A stretch of 64,000 bases of DNA from Bacteroidia bacterium (GTDB lineage: Bacteria > Bacteroidota > Bacteroidia > Flavobacteriales_E > Vicingaceae), in NCBI GenBank assembly GCA_030433355.1, contig JAUIMG010000002.1:1-64000 (forward strand), written 5' to 3'. The position numbers and the translations under genes are program-made. Shown here one piece after another: positions 1-8,750 of the stretch. Positions within the stretch are counted from its first letter, which is position 1, and the number at the start of each line of letters is the position of its first letter. A model generated the notes under the pieces. The model had not been told where the DNA came from. It saw only the letters and a program-made list of their open reading frames with translations, and made no database searches.

Positions 1-1
1 A

Positions 2-2545
2 TCTCTGGAAATTCGTTATGTATCTGATTCTACAAACAATTCGGATAGTATTACAGCCTTAAGAACAGATATTCTTAACAATGAGGCAGACATTGTAAAT
101 TTGGAGATACGTCATGTTGCTGATTCTGCAAACAATGCAGATAGTATAGTTGCCTTAAGAACAGACATTCTTAACAATGAGGCAGACATTGCAGTTCTGG
201 AGATACGTCATGTAGCCGATTCTGCAAATAATACAGACAGTATAATTGCTTTAAGAACTGATATTACAGGGAATGAAATTGATATTGCCAGTTTAGATGC
301 TCGTCATGTAGCCGATTCAGCAAATAATTCCACGGATATATTAAACAACACTAGCAATATTGGTACAAATACAACAGCTATTGGAATAAATACAACAGCT
401 ATAACTAATCTGAATCTCCGTCAAATAGCAGATTCAACCAACAATGCTGATAGTATAATTGCACTAAGAACTAATCTTAATCAACATGTGACTAACGATT
501 TGGACCTAGATAGTACTAATGAAAGAATTTCAAGTTTCACATTGTCGGGTTCTGATTTAATTATTGTTGAAAATGATTCCACTTTTAATGTGGATTTAAC
601 TGGTCTAGTAGCAGGCCCAGGTGTAGATAATCAAGACATGAGACTTAATGGTCCGAGAGATTCTATTCTAATTGAAAGAGGCGATGGAGTAGACATTTCT
701 TACATCACAGATTCAATATCAAGTTATGCAAATAGACTAAATACGAATGAGGGAGATATCTCTACAAATACTTCAAATATTGCAGCTAATGTAAGCGCTA
801 TAACAAATAATATTTCTGGTATTTCAACAAATGCAGGTGCAATTGCAAATAATACAACTAGTATTTCAAATCTAGATGCACGTCATGTAGCCGATTCAGC
901 AAACAATGCAGACAGTATTATAGCCTTGCGGAATGACATTGGGGCAAATAATGCAAATTTTAACGACTTAGAAACACGATTCATATCAGATTCTACGAAT
1001 AATGCAGATAGCTTGGCAGATCAGAGAGTAGAGTTCAATCAGCTTCGTGTAAGATATCTAGCAGACTCTACGAATAATGCGGATAGTTTGGCAGATCAAA
1101 GGGCAGAGTTCAATCAACTACGTATACGTTATTTGGCAGATTCAACAGCCAATGCAGATAGTCTAGCGGATCAACGTGCAGAATTTAATCAGATACGACT
1201 GAGGTATTTAGCGGATTCTACTAATAATGCGGATAGTATCATTGCGTTAAGAACAGATATACTTGGCAATGATGCAGATATCTCAAGTTTAGATACACGT
1301 CACGTAGCCGATTCGGCAAATAATGCAGATAGTGTAATTGCCTTAAGAACAGATATTAATCAACATCTTTCAGATGATAATGATACTTCTTCTACTAATG
1401 AATTAAACTCTACTGTAGTTCTTAATGGAACGGATTTAGAAGTTACTGATGCAGGAGGGACAATAATAACCGACTTAAGCCCATTAACTGCTGCAGATGT
1501 TGTAGTTGAATCATCAAGCGCGAATAGATTAGCATTTTGGAAGAATACAGATACTTTAAAATTCTTCAATAGTTTTATTCTTGATACTGTTAATAATAGA
1601 ATAGGAATCGGAGTTTTAACACCTTCGGTACTTTTAGATGTAGCAGGAGATATAAATTCAACTACGGGCTTCACAGGGCCTTTAGGAAGCTCGGCTACAC
1701 CTTCATTCCGTTTTACAACGGATCCAAATACTGGATTGTTTAGTCCTGGAATAGATCAAATTGGGTTTTCCACTAACGGTAATGAAGTGGCTAGAATTGA
1801 TGCAAACGGCAATATGGGTATTGGAGGAGCTTCTGGGGGATCTCGTCTTCACCTAATAGACAATATAGATAATGGCTATACTGAACTTCGATTAGAAAAC
1901 CTGAATGCACAAGATGGTTCTCAAATTGTATTTGAAGAAACTGGACAAGGAAATAATTTTACATTCAGGTACAGAAGTCTAGCATCAGGTGCAGGAAACT
2001 GGATGCAGATTTGGAGTCAAAATGAATCTGTGTTGAGTTTGGTTATTGAAAGAGATGCAGGAGCAGTGGGTATTGGAATAGCAGCTGATACAGATCCTGC
2101 AGCCAAATTAGAAGTAAATGGAGCTGTTAAAGTGGGGGCTGCAACTCTTCCAAACGCAGCTGGAATGATACAATACACTGGTACTGATTTTCAGGGATAT
2201 GATGGGACCCAATGGAGATCTTTCATAGATACAGCAACTTGTCCGGCTACTATGACAAATGTAAATGGTAGGTTGTGTGTTGAGACAAATGAAAGAGCAG
2301 CTGCAAATTGGTTTGTAGCAAATACTACATGTATGGCAGCAGGTTATAAACTCCCTACAAGAGGAGAGTGGTATGGAGCAATAAGTATTGCCGCAGTTAA
2401 CAATGAATTAGATAATTGGGAATGGGTAGACAACGGTTCTTTCAATACTGTAAGTAAAGTTGGAAATGTCACTGTAGATGCACATGCATCTGACGATCCC
2501 TCTACTGGTAGTGAGGCTTATCGATGTGTACTTTATTTAAAATAA
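2..2545 (+). CDS. Repetitive tail-fibre-like surface protein with C-terminal lectin/FGE-like domain (5' end outside window)
   Basis: The reading frame is open from base 2, so the protein is cut by the window edge and 847 residues are visible. The first ~460 residues are repeats around the core ADS-x-NNADS(I/L): a 32-residue unit ending in ALRTDILNNEADI, then a 25-residue unit containing LADQRAEFNQ. The middle (about 510-720) has the pattern common to phage tail fibres and Bacteroidota surface fibres, for example TDPNTGLFSPG, IGFSTNGNEVARID and NMGIGG. The last ~90 residues contain several cysteines, KLPTRGEWYGA and a terminal YRCVLYLK, which suggest a C-type-lectin or formylglycine-enzyme-like fold. 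No T9SS C-terminal domain is visible. The next two secreted-protein genes follow within 8 bp and 3 bp, so one transcription unit is likely. A surface adhesin or fibre is inferred; the target is unknown. Confidence 0.75.
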   Translation, partial: SLEIRYVSDSTNNSDSITALRTDILNNEADIVNLEIRHVADSANNADSIVALRTDILNNEADIAVLEIRHVADSANNTDSIIALRTDITGNEIDIASLDARHVADSANNSTDILNNTSNIGTNTTAIGINTTAITNLNLRQIADSTNNADSIIALRTNLNQHVTNDLDLDSTNERISSFTLSGSDLIIVENDSTFNVDLTGLVAGPGVDNQDMRLNGPRDSILIERGDGVDISYITDSISSYANRLNTNEGDISTNTSNIAANVSAITNNISGISTNAGAIANNTTSISNLDARHVADSANNADSIIALRNDIGANNANFNDLETRFISDSTNNADSLADQRVEFNQLRVRYLADSTNNADSLADQRAEFNQLRIRYLADSTANADSLADQRAEFNQIRLRYLADSTNNADSIIALRTDILGNDADISSLDTRHVADSANNADSVIALRTDINQHLSDDNDTSSTNELNSTVVLNGTDLEVTDAGGTIITDLSPLTAADVVVESSSANRLAFWKNTDTLKFFNSFILDTVNNRIGIGVLTPSVLLDVAGDINSTTGFTGPLGSSATPSFRFTTDPNTGLFSPGIDQIGFSTNGNEVARIDANGNMGIGGASGGSRLHLIDNIDNGYTELRLENLNAQDGSQIVFEETGQGNNFTFRYRSLASGAGNWMQIWSQNESVLSLVIERDAGAVGIGIAADTDPAAKLEVNGAVKVGAATLPNAAGMIQYTGTDFQGYDGTQWRSFIDTATCPATMTNVNGRLCVETNERAAANWFVANTTCMAAGYKLPTRGEWYGAISIAAVNNELDNWEWVDNGSFNTVSKVGNVTVDAHASDDPSTGSEAYRCVLYLK
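5..1372 (+). repeat. In-frame 96-bp and 75-bp tandem repeats coding fibre repeats
   Basis: Direct reading shows 96-bp units starting near 5, 101, 197 and 293 (GATACGTCATGT...GATTCTGCAAA). Related but interrupted copies occur near 413 and 877. From about 970 to 1220 the period changes to 75 bp (25 codons), and the 32-codon type returns at about 1230-1370. Copies differ mostly at silent or conservative positions, consistent with tandem duplication of a coding unit. Confidence 0.8.
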
Positions 2546-2552
2546 GGATGAT

Positions 2553-3707
2553 ATGTTAAAAGTTAGAATTTTCTTCTTTTTAATTTTTGTCCATTCATTA
2601 ACGATTGGACAAAATGTAGCCATTAATGCAGATGGATCAGCTCCCAATGCTTCAGCTATGTTAGATGTACAATCTACCACTGGTGGGGTTTTGATTCCTA
2701 GAGTAAGCGTGGCTCAAAGATTAGCAATAGCAAATCCTGCTAAAGGCCTTTTAGTGTATCAAACAGATTTAGATTCTGGCTTTCATTTTAATAGTGGAAC
2801 TGCTCTAGCACCACTGTGGTTAAGATTGGCAGATACATCTGATATAGTTTCTTTAAACCTAAATGAAACGCTTTTAAATGGAAATAACGCTGGGGATCTT
2901 TCTATGGTAAACATTAGTTCAATTGGAATAGGCACTACTGCGCCTAATTATGAGTTTCAAATAAATGAACCGACTGGAATAAATTCATTCTTTCAAATTA
3001 CAGTAGCTTCACTAGGAACAGGACCAAATGATGGATTTAGACTTGGCTTAGACAATGGAGTTGTTAGAATAATTAATGAAGAGAATTCTGGTATGTCATT
3101 AGAAACTAACGGGATTCAAAGAATGTTGATCAATGCTGTAGGGGAAGTAGGTATTGGAACTAATACTCCAAATGAGGTTTTGGATGTGGAAGGATCTATA
3201 GAAGTAGATGGAGAATATAGGTATGAAAATGCAAAAACGGAATATTATTCAATTCCAGGAATAGCGTTTAATAATTTTAGAGATGCTGGAGTGAGTAATA
3301 ATCAAATTGCAAACACCAGCGACCCCAATGGAGCCTTTATGTATGAAGATTATGGAGGGAACAATATACTTACTTATTTCGCTGTGCCAGTTTATCTTCC
3401 CGATAGTGCTTTAATTACAGAGGTAAATTTTTATTTATACGATACTGATGGTGCTGCAGAAATGTCCCCAGTATTAAGAAGGGTTACATTAGGAACTGGA
3501 GCTGCTCCTACTGATTTAACAAATATAGCTGGAACTGGAAATGGGTTTAATGGAGGACTTATAACACTTACAGATAATACTATAACTAATGCTACAGTAA
3601 ACAATGAATTATATGCCTATTATATAACGATAGAATCGGAAGAATCTACTAGAGATTTAAGAATATATGGTGCAAGAATTACATATTTAAAGAATAAAGC
3701 TGATTAA
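2553..3707 (+). CDS. Secreted fibre-like protein of unknown function
   Basis: This 384-residue protein starts with a Sec signal peptide (hydrophobic LKVRIFFFLIFVHSLTIG, then QN). The N-terminal region has SAMLDVQSTTGGVLIPR and AKGLLVYQTD, a pattern shared by many Bacteroidota proteins that resemble phage tail fibres. A middle motif, VGIGTNTPNEVLDVEG, matches the VGIG-T-P-x-LDV repeat seen in fibre and pre-endosialidase proteins, and a related stretch occurs in the gene upstream. The C-terminal ~170 residues look beta-rich, with no recognised T9SS domain and no catalytic motif seen. It lies 7 bp after the upstream fibre gene and 2 bp before the gliding-C-terminal gene, so it is probably part of the same surface structure. 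Exact function is not known. Confidence 0.7.
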   Translation: MLKVRIFFFLIFVHSLTIGQNVAINADGSAPNASAMLDVQSTTGGVLIPRVSVAQRLAIANPAKGLLVYQTDLDSGFHFNSGTALAPLWLRLADTSDIVSLNLNETLLNGNNAGDLSMVNISSIGIGTTAPNYEFQINEPTGINSFFQITVASLGTGPNDGFRLGLDNGVVRIINEENSGMSLETNGIQRMLINAVGEVGIGTNTPNEVLDVEGSIEVDGEYRYENAKTEYYSIPGIAFNNFRDAGVSNNQIANTSDPNGAFMYEDYGGNNILTYFAVPVYLPDSALITEVNFYLYDTDGAAEMSPVLRRVTLGTGAAPTDLTNIAGTGNGFNGGLITLTDNTITNATVNNELYAYYITIESEESTRDLRIYGARITYLKNKAD

Positions 3708-3709
3708 AT

Positions 3710-4447
3710 ATGAACCTTCTTAAATACATATTATTCTTAGTTCAAATAATTTGTTTTTTTGGGGTTTATTCTCAAACTCAAATAGAAAGGTCAGTTATTG
3801 GTTCAAGTGGATCTGAAGGAGCTTCTAGTTCCATACAAGTTTCATTTACTGTTGGGGAAACAGCAATTTCAACTGGACAGAACAGTATATTATTAACAGA
3901 AGGGTTCCAACAACCTTTAAGTGAAAGATTGGTCAGCTTTACTATTCAAATTCAAAACGCATCTTGCCGAGAAAAGAAAAATGGATCTGCCAGAATAGAT
4001 AGTATTCAAGGTTGCCTATCGCCATATACCATAGTTTGGAGTGCAGGAAGAACATCAGATTCTTCTGTGGCAGCAAATCTTGGAGCCGGAGAATATTCCG
4101 TGCAAGTTATTTCTGCAGATGGTTGTGAAAGTGGCGTAGTTCCCTTTACTATTGGTTTAGAACAAGATGTTCCTTGTCTGCTTAAGTTTTATAGCGGCAT
4201 AACACCGAATAATGATGGAATAAACGATGCTTGGATTATAGATAATATCGATGTCTTTCCCAAGAATGAAGTAAATATTTATAATAGACTTGGAAACAAG
4301 GTGTGGCAAGGGATTGACTATGATAATGACAATACATTGTGGAAAGGTCAAAATCTAAGAGGTAATGACCTGCCTTCAGATACTTATTTTTACGTATTTG
4401 AAGCTAACGGAGAAGTAGAAAAGGGTTGGATTGAGCTTACAAGATAA
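3710..4447 (+). CDS. Small SprB-repeat protein with gliding-motility-type T9SS C-terminal domain
   Basis: This 245-residue exported protein has a signal peptide (residues 1-21, ending GVYSQ). A single SprB-like repeat covers about 80-145 (CREKKNGSARI, SPYTIVWSAG, LGAGEYSVQVISADGC). A gliding-motility-associated C-terminal domain (CHU_C, type B sorting) covers about 158-245 (ITPNNDGINDAW, VNIYNRLGNKVWQG, LPSDTYFYVFEANG). Type B cargo is normally exported by T9SS with help from a SprF/PorP-like barrel, and such a gene lies immediately downstream, overlapping only if a TTG start is used for it. It is far shorter than SprB, having one repeat instead of dozens. It could anchor or help export the two fibre-like proteins encoded upstream; that is inference. 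Confidence 0.8.
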   Translation: MNLLKYILFLVQIICFFGVYSQTQIERSVIGSSGSEGASSSIQVSFTVGETAISTGQNSILLTEGFQQPLSERLVSFTIQIQNASCREKKNGSARIDSIQGCLSPYTIVWSAGRTSDSSVAANLGAGEYSVQVISADGCESGVVPFTIGLEQDVPCLLKFYSGITPNNDGINDAWIIDNIDVFPKNEVNIYNRLGNKVWQGIDYDNDNTLWKGQNLRGNDLPSDTYFYVFEANGEVEKGWIELTR

Positions 4448-4448
4448 A

Positions 4449-5378
4449 ATGAAAACTAAACACTTATTTTGGATGGTACTAGTGTTTTTACCAACACTAA
4501 ATTTTGCTCAGCAAGATCCTCAGTTTAATCAGTATTATTTTAACCCAATATTGGTTAATCCAGCCTACGCTGGAACTAGAGGAATGATGAGTATTGTTGG
4601 TGTTCACAGATCGCAATGGGTTGGGTTTGAAGGAGCTCCTACAACGCAGTCATTTGCTATTCATTCCCCTAGCAGGAATAAAAAAATGGGCTATGGTTTT
4701 CAAGTATTTAATGACAGATTAGGCCCTAAAAATACAATAGCCGCTTCTGGTATCTACGCTTACAAAATAAGATTAGGTAGAGGTAAATTGGGTTTTGGGC
4801 TAAGAGCAAGTATTTATAACTATACCTTCGATTGGAGTAAAATTGAATATAAAGAGTCAAATTCTGGTTATGCTTTAAATCAGGGAAGAGAATCTTATTT
4901 AACACCTTCTTTTGATTTTGGTATGTATTACCACGATAAGTTTAATTATGTTGGTCTAGAGTTATCACACTTAAATCAAGGTAGATTAGGGGTTCAAGCC
5001 CAAAATGTTAATATTGAAAGCACTTCTCGTCAAAATGCACAGGCAATTTTAATAGGAGGAAAGGCTTTTCGAATAAATAGACAAGTAGTCTTTAAGCCTT
5101 CATTTTTAGCTCGCTACTCTCCAAATCTTCCATTCTTTTTCGATTTGAACGCAAGTTTTTTGCTAAAAGAAAAGTTTTGGATTGGAGCTTCTTACAGAAG
5201 AGGTTATGGAGCCGCAATAGTTTTTGAGTATTACATAAACAAAGCATTTAGAATCGGTTATTCATACGATGTTTCAGTAACTACGCTGAATCGTCAGAAT
5301 TTTGGTTCGCATGAGATATTTATTGGTTATGACATCAACTTATTCAGGTCGAGAGTAATCTCACCGAGGTATTTTTAA
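4449..5378 (+). CDS. PorP/SprF-family outer-membrane protein
   Basis: This 309-residue protein has a signal peptide (MKTKHLFWMVLVFLPTLNFA) followed by the family-defining N-terminus QQDPQFNQYYFNPILVNPAYAG and a typical beta-barrel alternation to the C-terminus. The ATG at 4449 is preferred over the TTG six codons upstream because it gives a normal signal peptide and begins just after the upstream stop. In the family, SprF/PorP proteins act with T9SS in the outer membrane to deliver particular type B C-terminal-domain cargo to the surface. Here the partner should be the small SprB-like protein encoded directly upstream. The PorE-like gene follows 5 bp later, the common SprF-OmpA order in Bacteroidota. 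Confidence 0.88.
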   Translation: MKTKHLFWMVLVFLPTLNFAQQDPQFNQYYFNPILVNPAYAGTRGMMSIVGVHRSQWVGFEGAPTTQSFAIHSPSRNKKMGYGFQVFNDRLGPKNTIAASGIYAYKIRLGRGKLGFGLRASIYNYTFDWSKIEYKESNSGYALNQGRESYLTPSFDFGMYYHDKFNYVGLELSHLNQGRLGVQAQNVNIESTSRQNAQAILIGGKAFRINRQVVFKPSFLARYSPNLPFFFDLNASFLLKEKFWIGASYRRGYGAAIVFEYYINKAFRIGYSYDVSVTTLNRQNFGSHEIFIGYDINLFRSRVISPRYF

Positions 5379-5383
5379 ACAAA

Positions 5384-8300
5384 TTGAGAGATAGATTAAT
5401 AGAATCGTACAAAATACTCTTGAGTTTAAGTCTAAAAGTCTTATTACTAGCTATACTTGTCTCCACGTCTCAACTATATTCACAAAATAGAAAGCTTGCA
5501 AAGGCAATAGATAGATATGATTATCAATTTTATAATGAAGCTATTGTACTCTTAAAAGAAGTGATCAGAGAAGAAAAAAACTCCTATACCCCTTTAAAAT
5601 ATTTAGCTAATTCTTATCGTAAAATAAAGGACTATCAAAATGCAGAATTGTATTTTACCTTATTGGTAAACTCTGATTCTGCACAGGCAGAAGACTATCT
5701 CTACTATGGGCAAGCTTTAAAATCAAACGGTAAGTTAGCTGCTGCGAAAGAGCAATTTATTAAGTTCACTGAAACAACTGAATCAAGCTTTTTAGGTAAA
5801 TTGATGTTGCAGTCAATAGATCAGATTTATGAATGGGAGAACCAACCTAAAAGCTATCGGGTAATTAAGAAAGAAGAATTAAACACAATTCATTCTGAAT
5901 ATGGTGCAATATTGTTTAAAGATAAAATTTATATAACTTCTGATAGAGAAGAGAACTTAAACTCTAACGAAACATCTTCTTGGAATGATAAGCCATTCTT
6001 ATCTATATATGAGATGGATACGGCTAAAATTGGTGCGACAGATGCATATTTTACAGAGGTTCCCGGAAGATTGAATACACTTTATCACGATGGCCCTTTA
6101 ACTATCAATAAAAATGAAGATAAAACAATTATTACCCGTGTAGATAATCAGATTAGAGGAAAAGATTTTACTAATAGAATGAAAATGTACGAAGGCATTT
6201 ACGATAATGATAATTGGAAGAAGTTTAAGGCCCTGCCTTTTAATAGTGATGATTATTCAGTAGGTCATGCCCATTATGCGGATAGTGGTAATACCATTTA
6301 CTTTGCCTCTGATATGCCTGGGGGTTTTGGAGGCTTTGACCTTTATATTTCCAAAAGGTTAAATGACGAATGGACTGAGCCTAAAAATTTAGGTGGGGTT
6401 ATAAACACCTCAAAAAATGAAGTATTTCCATTTTTAAAAGGCAACGAATTGTATTTTTCATCTAATGGTTTTCCTGGTTATGGAGAATTAGATATTATGG
6501 TGTCTGAATATAAAAATGATGGTTGGACTGCACCACAAAACTTAAAGAGCCCCATTAACTCTAATAGAGATGATTTTGGTATATATTTTACTTCTGATAC
6601 AAGTGGGTACTTTTCTTCAAATCGCGAAGGGGGTAAAGGATTAGATGATATTTACGGGTTTATTAAATACGGGGATAATATTGAAATATCAGGGGTGTTC
6701 GAATATGCCGGGCTTCCGGTTGCCAACACAAAAATTCTACTCTTAGATGCCAATGATTCCATAATTGGCACGCAAACTACTGACGCAGATGGTAATTTTA
6801 TTTTCAGTAATCTTTCCTATCAGGAGGATTATGTTTTTAAAATAGAGTCGGATGATCCTGAGATTATTGATGATGGAAGGTTGTACTTAACAGATAAAAA
6901 AGGAGATAAAATAAAATTAATTGAAAGATTAAAAAGTGGAGATTTTCAGTTTAAAGCTCTTCCTGCAGATGAAGTTATTGAGTTAGAGATACAGGCTGCT
7001 AAAGATGAGTCTATCCTTGAAGAGCTGAAGTTTGTAGGCCAAATTTTTGAAGAGTTGCCGGGTGATATGGAAGAAGAAGTAATGGTTTATTTAATAGACT
7101 CTCAAGGAGAAGTTGTGGACTCAGCTATAACAAATGAAGAAGGAATATTTGAATTTACAAGGTTGCCTTCTACTGAAAATTATATGATAAAGGTAAAAGA
7201 ACAGGATACTGAAATGAAAATTGCTTTTATCAATGATAAAAAGAGAATTTACAATGTAGAAGAGATAAGTAATAATGGACAGATAGTTCTTGAGCCAAAT
7301 ATGGATGCTAGTAAATTGGTATCTCAAGCTACCAATAAAGGCTATACTACCTTAATCGCGAAATTAGAGAATAAAGGAGCTCCTATTAGCAACACCATTG
7401 TTGAAATTTATGATAAAAATGATAGCTTAATTTCAACTGTAATAACTAATGAAAAAGGAGAATTTCAATATAATATGCTTGAATATGATAAGCATTATTT
7501 TATTAGAATTCCTGACCTCGATGAGGATGTAAAAGATGAGTCTTTATTATATGTAGTAAAGGAAGATGGAACTCCTCTTTATTTGATTAACTTAATTGAC
7601 AATGGAAGCTATGAGTTTGAATCGCTTCCTTTTGAAGAGTATGTGGGTGTAATAGAACAAGAAATGAAGTTTGTTCCAGAAGAGGTAGAAATGACCGGTA
7701 AAATATACAATTCTACTTCAGAAGAAACAAAGGGAGGTATGCTTGTATATTTAATAGGGGAAGATGGCAGAATTGTTGACTCTACAGAAACAACAGAAGA
7801 TGGAGAGTTCACTTTTGAAAAGTTAAATCCAGAAGAAAATTATAGCTTTCAATTAAGTGTGGCATCAACTGATTATACATTAGCAATTATTGATAATGAA
7901 GATAGAGTATTGGAGGATATTAAACCCAGTGATAATGGGTCTTTTAGATATCAAAAGTTAACCTATCAATTGGCTCAATTTGAACCATTAACTGCACAAG
8001 AGGCAGAATTGTTAGATGAACAATATGACCATGAAGTAAAAGGAAAATTATTTAAAAACCTTCCAGGGGATATGGAAGAGGGCTTAAAAGTATTTTTATA
8101 TAGTGAGGAAGGAGAACTTCTTAGAACAACTAAAATTGATGATAAAGGAAACTTTGTTTTTAAGAGACTGGACGAAGAAAAGAATTACATTTTTAGAATT
8201 CAAGACCTTGAAGAAGACATAAGAATTGTTACTCTTGATGAAAATGATAAACCAATAACCACAACCATTAGAACTCAAGGTAAGGAGTTTATGTATTCAC

Positions 8301-8746
8301 CACTTGGCTTTATAGAAAACAAGTTAGAAGAAAAAGATTTGGAAGATATCGAAGCTGTTTCTTATAAAAAAGATAAACCAATTGCTTATAAATCTGTGAA
8401 TAAGGACGGTAAATTCATGGTGTTTTATAACTATAATTCCAATGAATTGGATAAAGAGGCACGTCAGAAATTAAATAATTTCATACTAATTTTTGCAGAA
8501 GATGAATTTTTAATTGAAGTAGAATCTCATACAGATAATAGAGGCTCTCAAGCATACAATATAGCATTGTCAAATAGAAGGTCGAAAGCTGTTAATGATT
8601 ACTTAATAGGAAACGGTATTGCAAAAAGTAGAATTCAAGTTACAAATTATGGAGAATTAAAACCTTTAATTGATTGCGATAAAGAAGACTGTAGTGATGA
8701 GGATCATCGATTAAATAGGAGAACAGAAATTAAGGTAAAAGATTGA
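5384..8746 (+). CDS. PorE-like OmpA-family protein with five regulatory-like domains
   Basis: This 1120-residue periplasmic or outer-membrane-associated protein has these parts in order: signal peptide (~10-33), TPR-type helical repeats (~35-150), a PD40/WD40-like beta-propeller (~170-425, e.g. IYFASDMPGGFGGFDLYISKR), five Cna-B/carboxypeptidase-regulatory-like beta-sandwiches (~434, 550, 657, 770 and 884 onward, each ending in a GxFxFxxL-type motif), and an OmpA peptidoglycan-binding domain (~1010-1120, ESHTDNRGS...NRRS). The same order, with a single regulatory domain, is known for PorE, which links T9SS to peptidoglycan. The start is TTG at 5384; no in-frame ATG gives a signal peptide, as the first internal Met is near residue 148. 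It probably anchors the surface system encoded just upstream. Confidence 0.85.
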   Translation: MRDRLIESYKILLSLSLKVLLLAILVSTSQLYSQNRKLAKAIDRYDYQFYNEAIVLLKEVIREEKNSYTPLKYLANSYRKIKDYQNAELYFTLLVNSDSAQAEDYLYYGQALKSNGKLAAAKEQFIKFTETTESSFLGKLMLQSIDQIYEWENQPKSYRVIKKEELNTIHSEYGAILFKDKIYITSDREENLNSNETSSWNDKPFLSIYEMDTAKIGATDAYFTEVPGRLNTLYHDGPLTINKNEDKTIITRVDNQIRGKDFTNRMKMYEGIYDNDNWKKFKALPFNSDDYSVGHAHYADSGNTIYFASDMPGGFGGFDLYISKRLNDEWTEPKNLGGVINTSKNEVFPFLKGNELYFSSNGFPGYGELDIMVSEYKNDGWTAPQNLKSPINSNRDDFGIYFTSDTSGYFSSNREGGKGLDDIYGFIKYGDNIEISGVFEYAGLPVANTKILLLDANDSIIGTQTTDADGNFIFSNLSYQEDYVFKIESDDPEIIDDGRLYLTDKKGDKIKLIERLKSGDFQFKALPADEVIELEIQAAKDESILEELKFVGQIFEELPGDMEEEVMVYLIDSQGEVVDSAITNEEGIFEFTRLPSTENYMIKVKEQDTEMKIAFINDKKRIYNVEEISNNGQIVLEPNMDASKLVSQATNKGYTTLIAKLENKGAPISNTIVEIYDKNDSLISTVITNEKGEFQYNMLEYDKHYFIRIPDLDEDVKDESLLYVVKEDGTPLYLINLIDNGSYEFESLPFEEYVGVIEQEMKFVPEEVEMTGKIYNSTSEETKGGMLVYLIGEDGRIVDSTETTEDGEFTFEKLNPEENYSFQLSVASTDYTLAIIDNEDRVLEDIKPSDNGSFRYQKLTYQLAQFEPLTAQEAELLDEQYDHEVKGKLFKNLPGDMEEGLKVFLYSEEGELLRTTKIDDKGNFVFKRLDEEKNYIFRIQDLEEDIRIVTLDENDKPITTTIRTQGKEFMYSPLGFIENKLEEKDLEDIEAVSYKKDKPIAYKSVNKDGKFMVFYNYNSNELDKEARQKLNNFILIFAEDEFLIEVESHTDNRGSQAYNIALSNRRSKAVNDYLIGNGIAKSRIQVTNYGELKPLIDCDKEDCSDEDHRLNRRTEIKVKD

Positions 8747-8750
8747 TTAT

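Noticed and set aside
5-1372. CRISPR array
   Set aside because: The repeats are in frame, contiguous, of coding type, and have no unique spacers; no cas genes are present.
2230-2545. Diversity-generating retroelement target because of the lectin/FGE-like C-terminus
   Set aside because: No reverse transcriptase gene and no nearby second copy (template repeat) of this C-terminal coding region was seen in the window.
2-3707. Possible prophage because of tail-fibre-like proteins
   Set aside because: No terminase, portal, capsid, tail-tube, lysis or integrase gene in the window; the downstream genes are T9SS surface components, and such fibre-like domains are common in Bacteroidota secreted proteins.
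4431-4448. TTG start for the SprF/PorP-like gene at 4431
   Set aside because: It would add six residues before a normal signal peptide and overlap the upstream coding end; the ATG at 4449 fits better.
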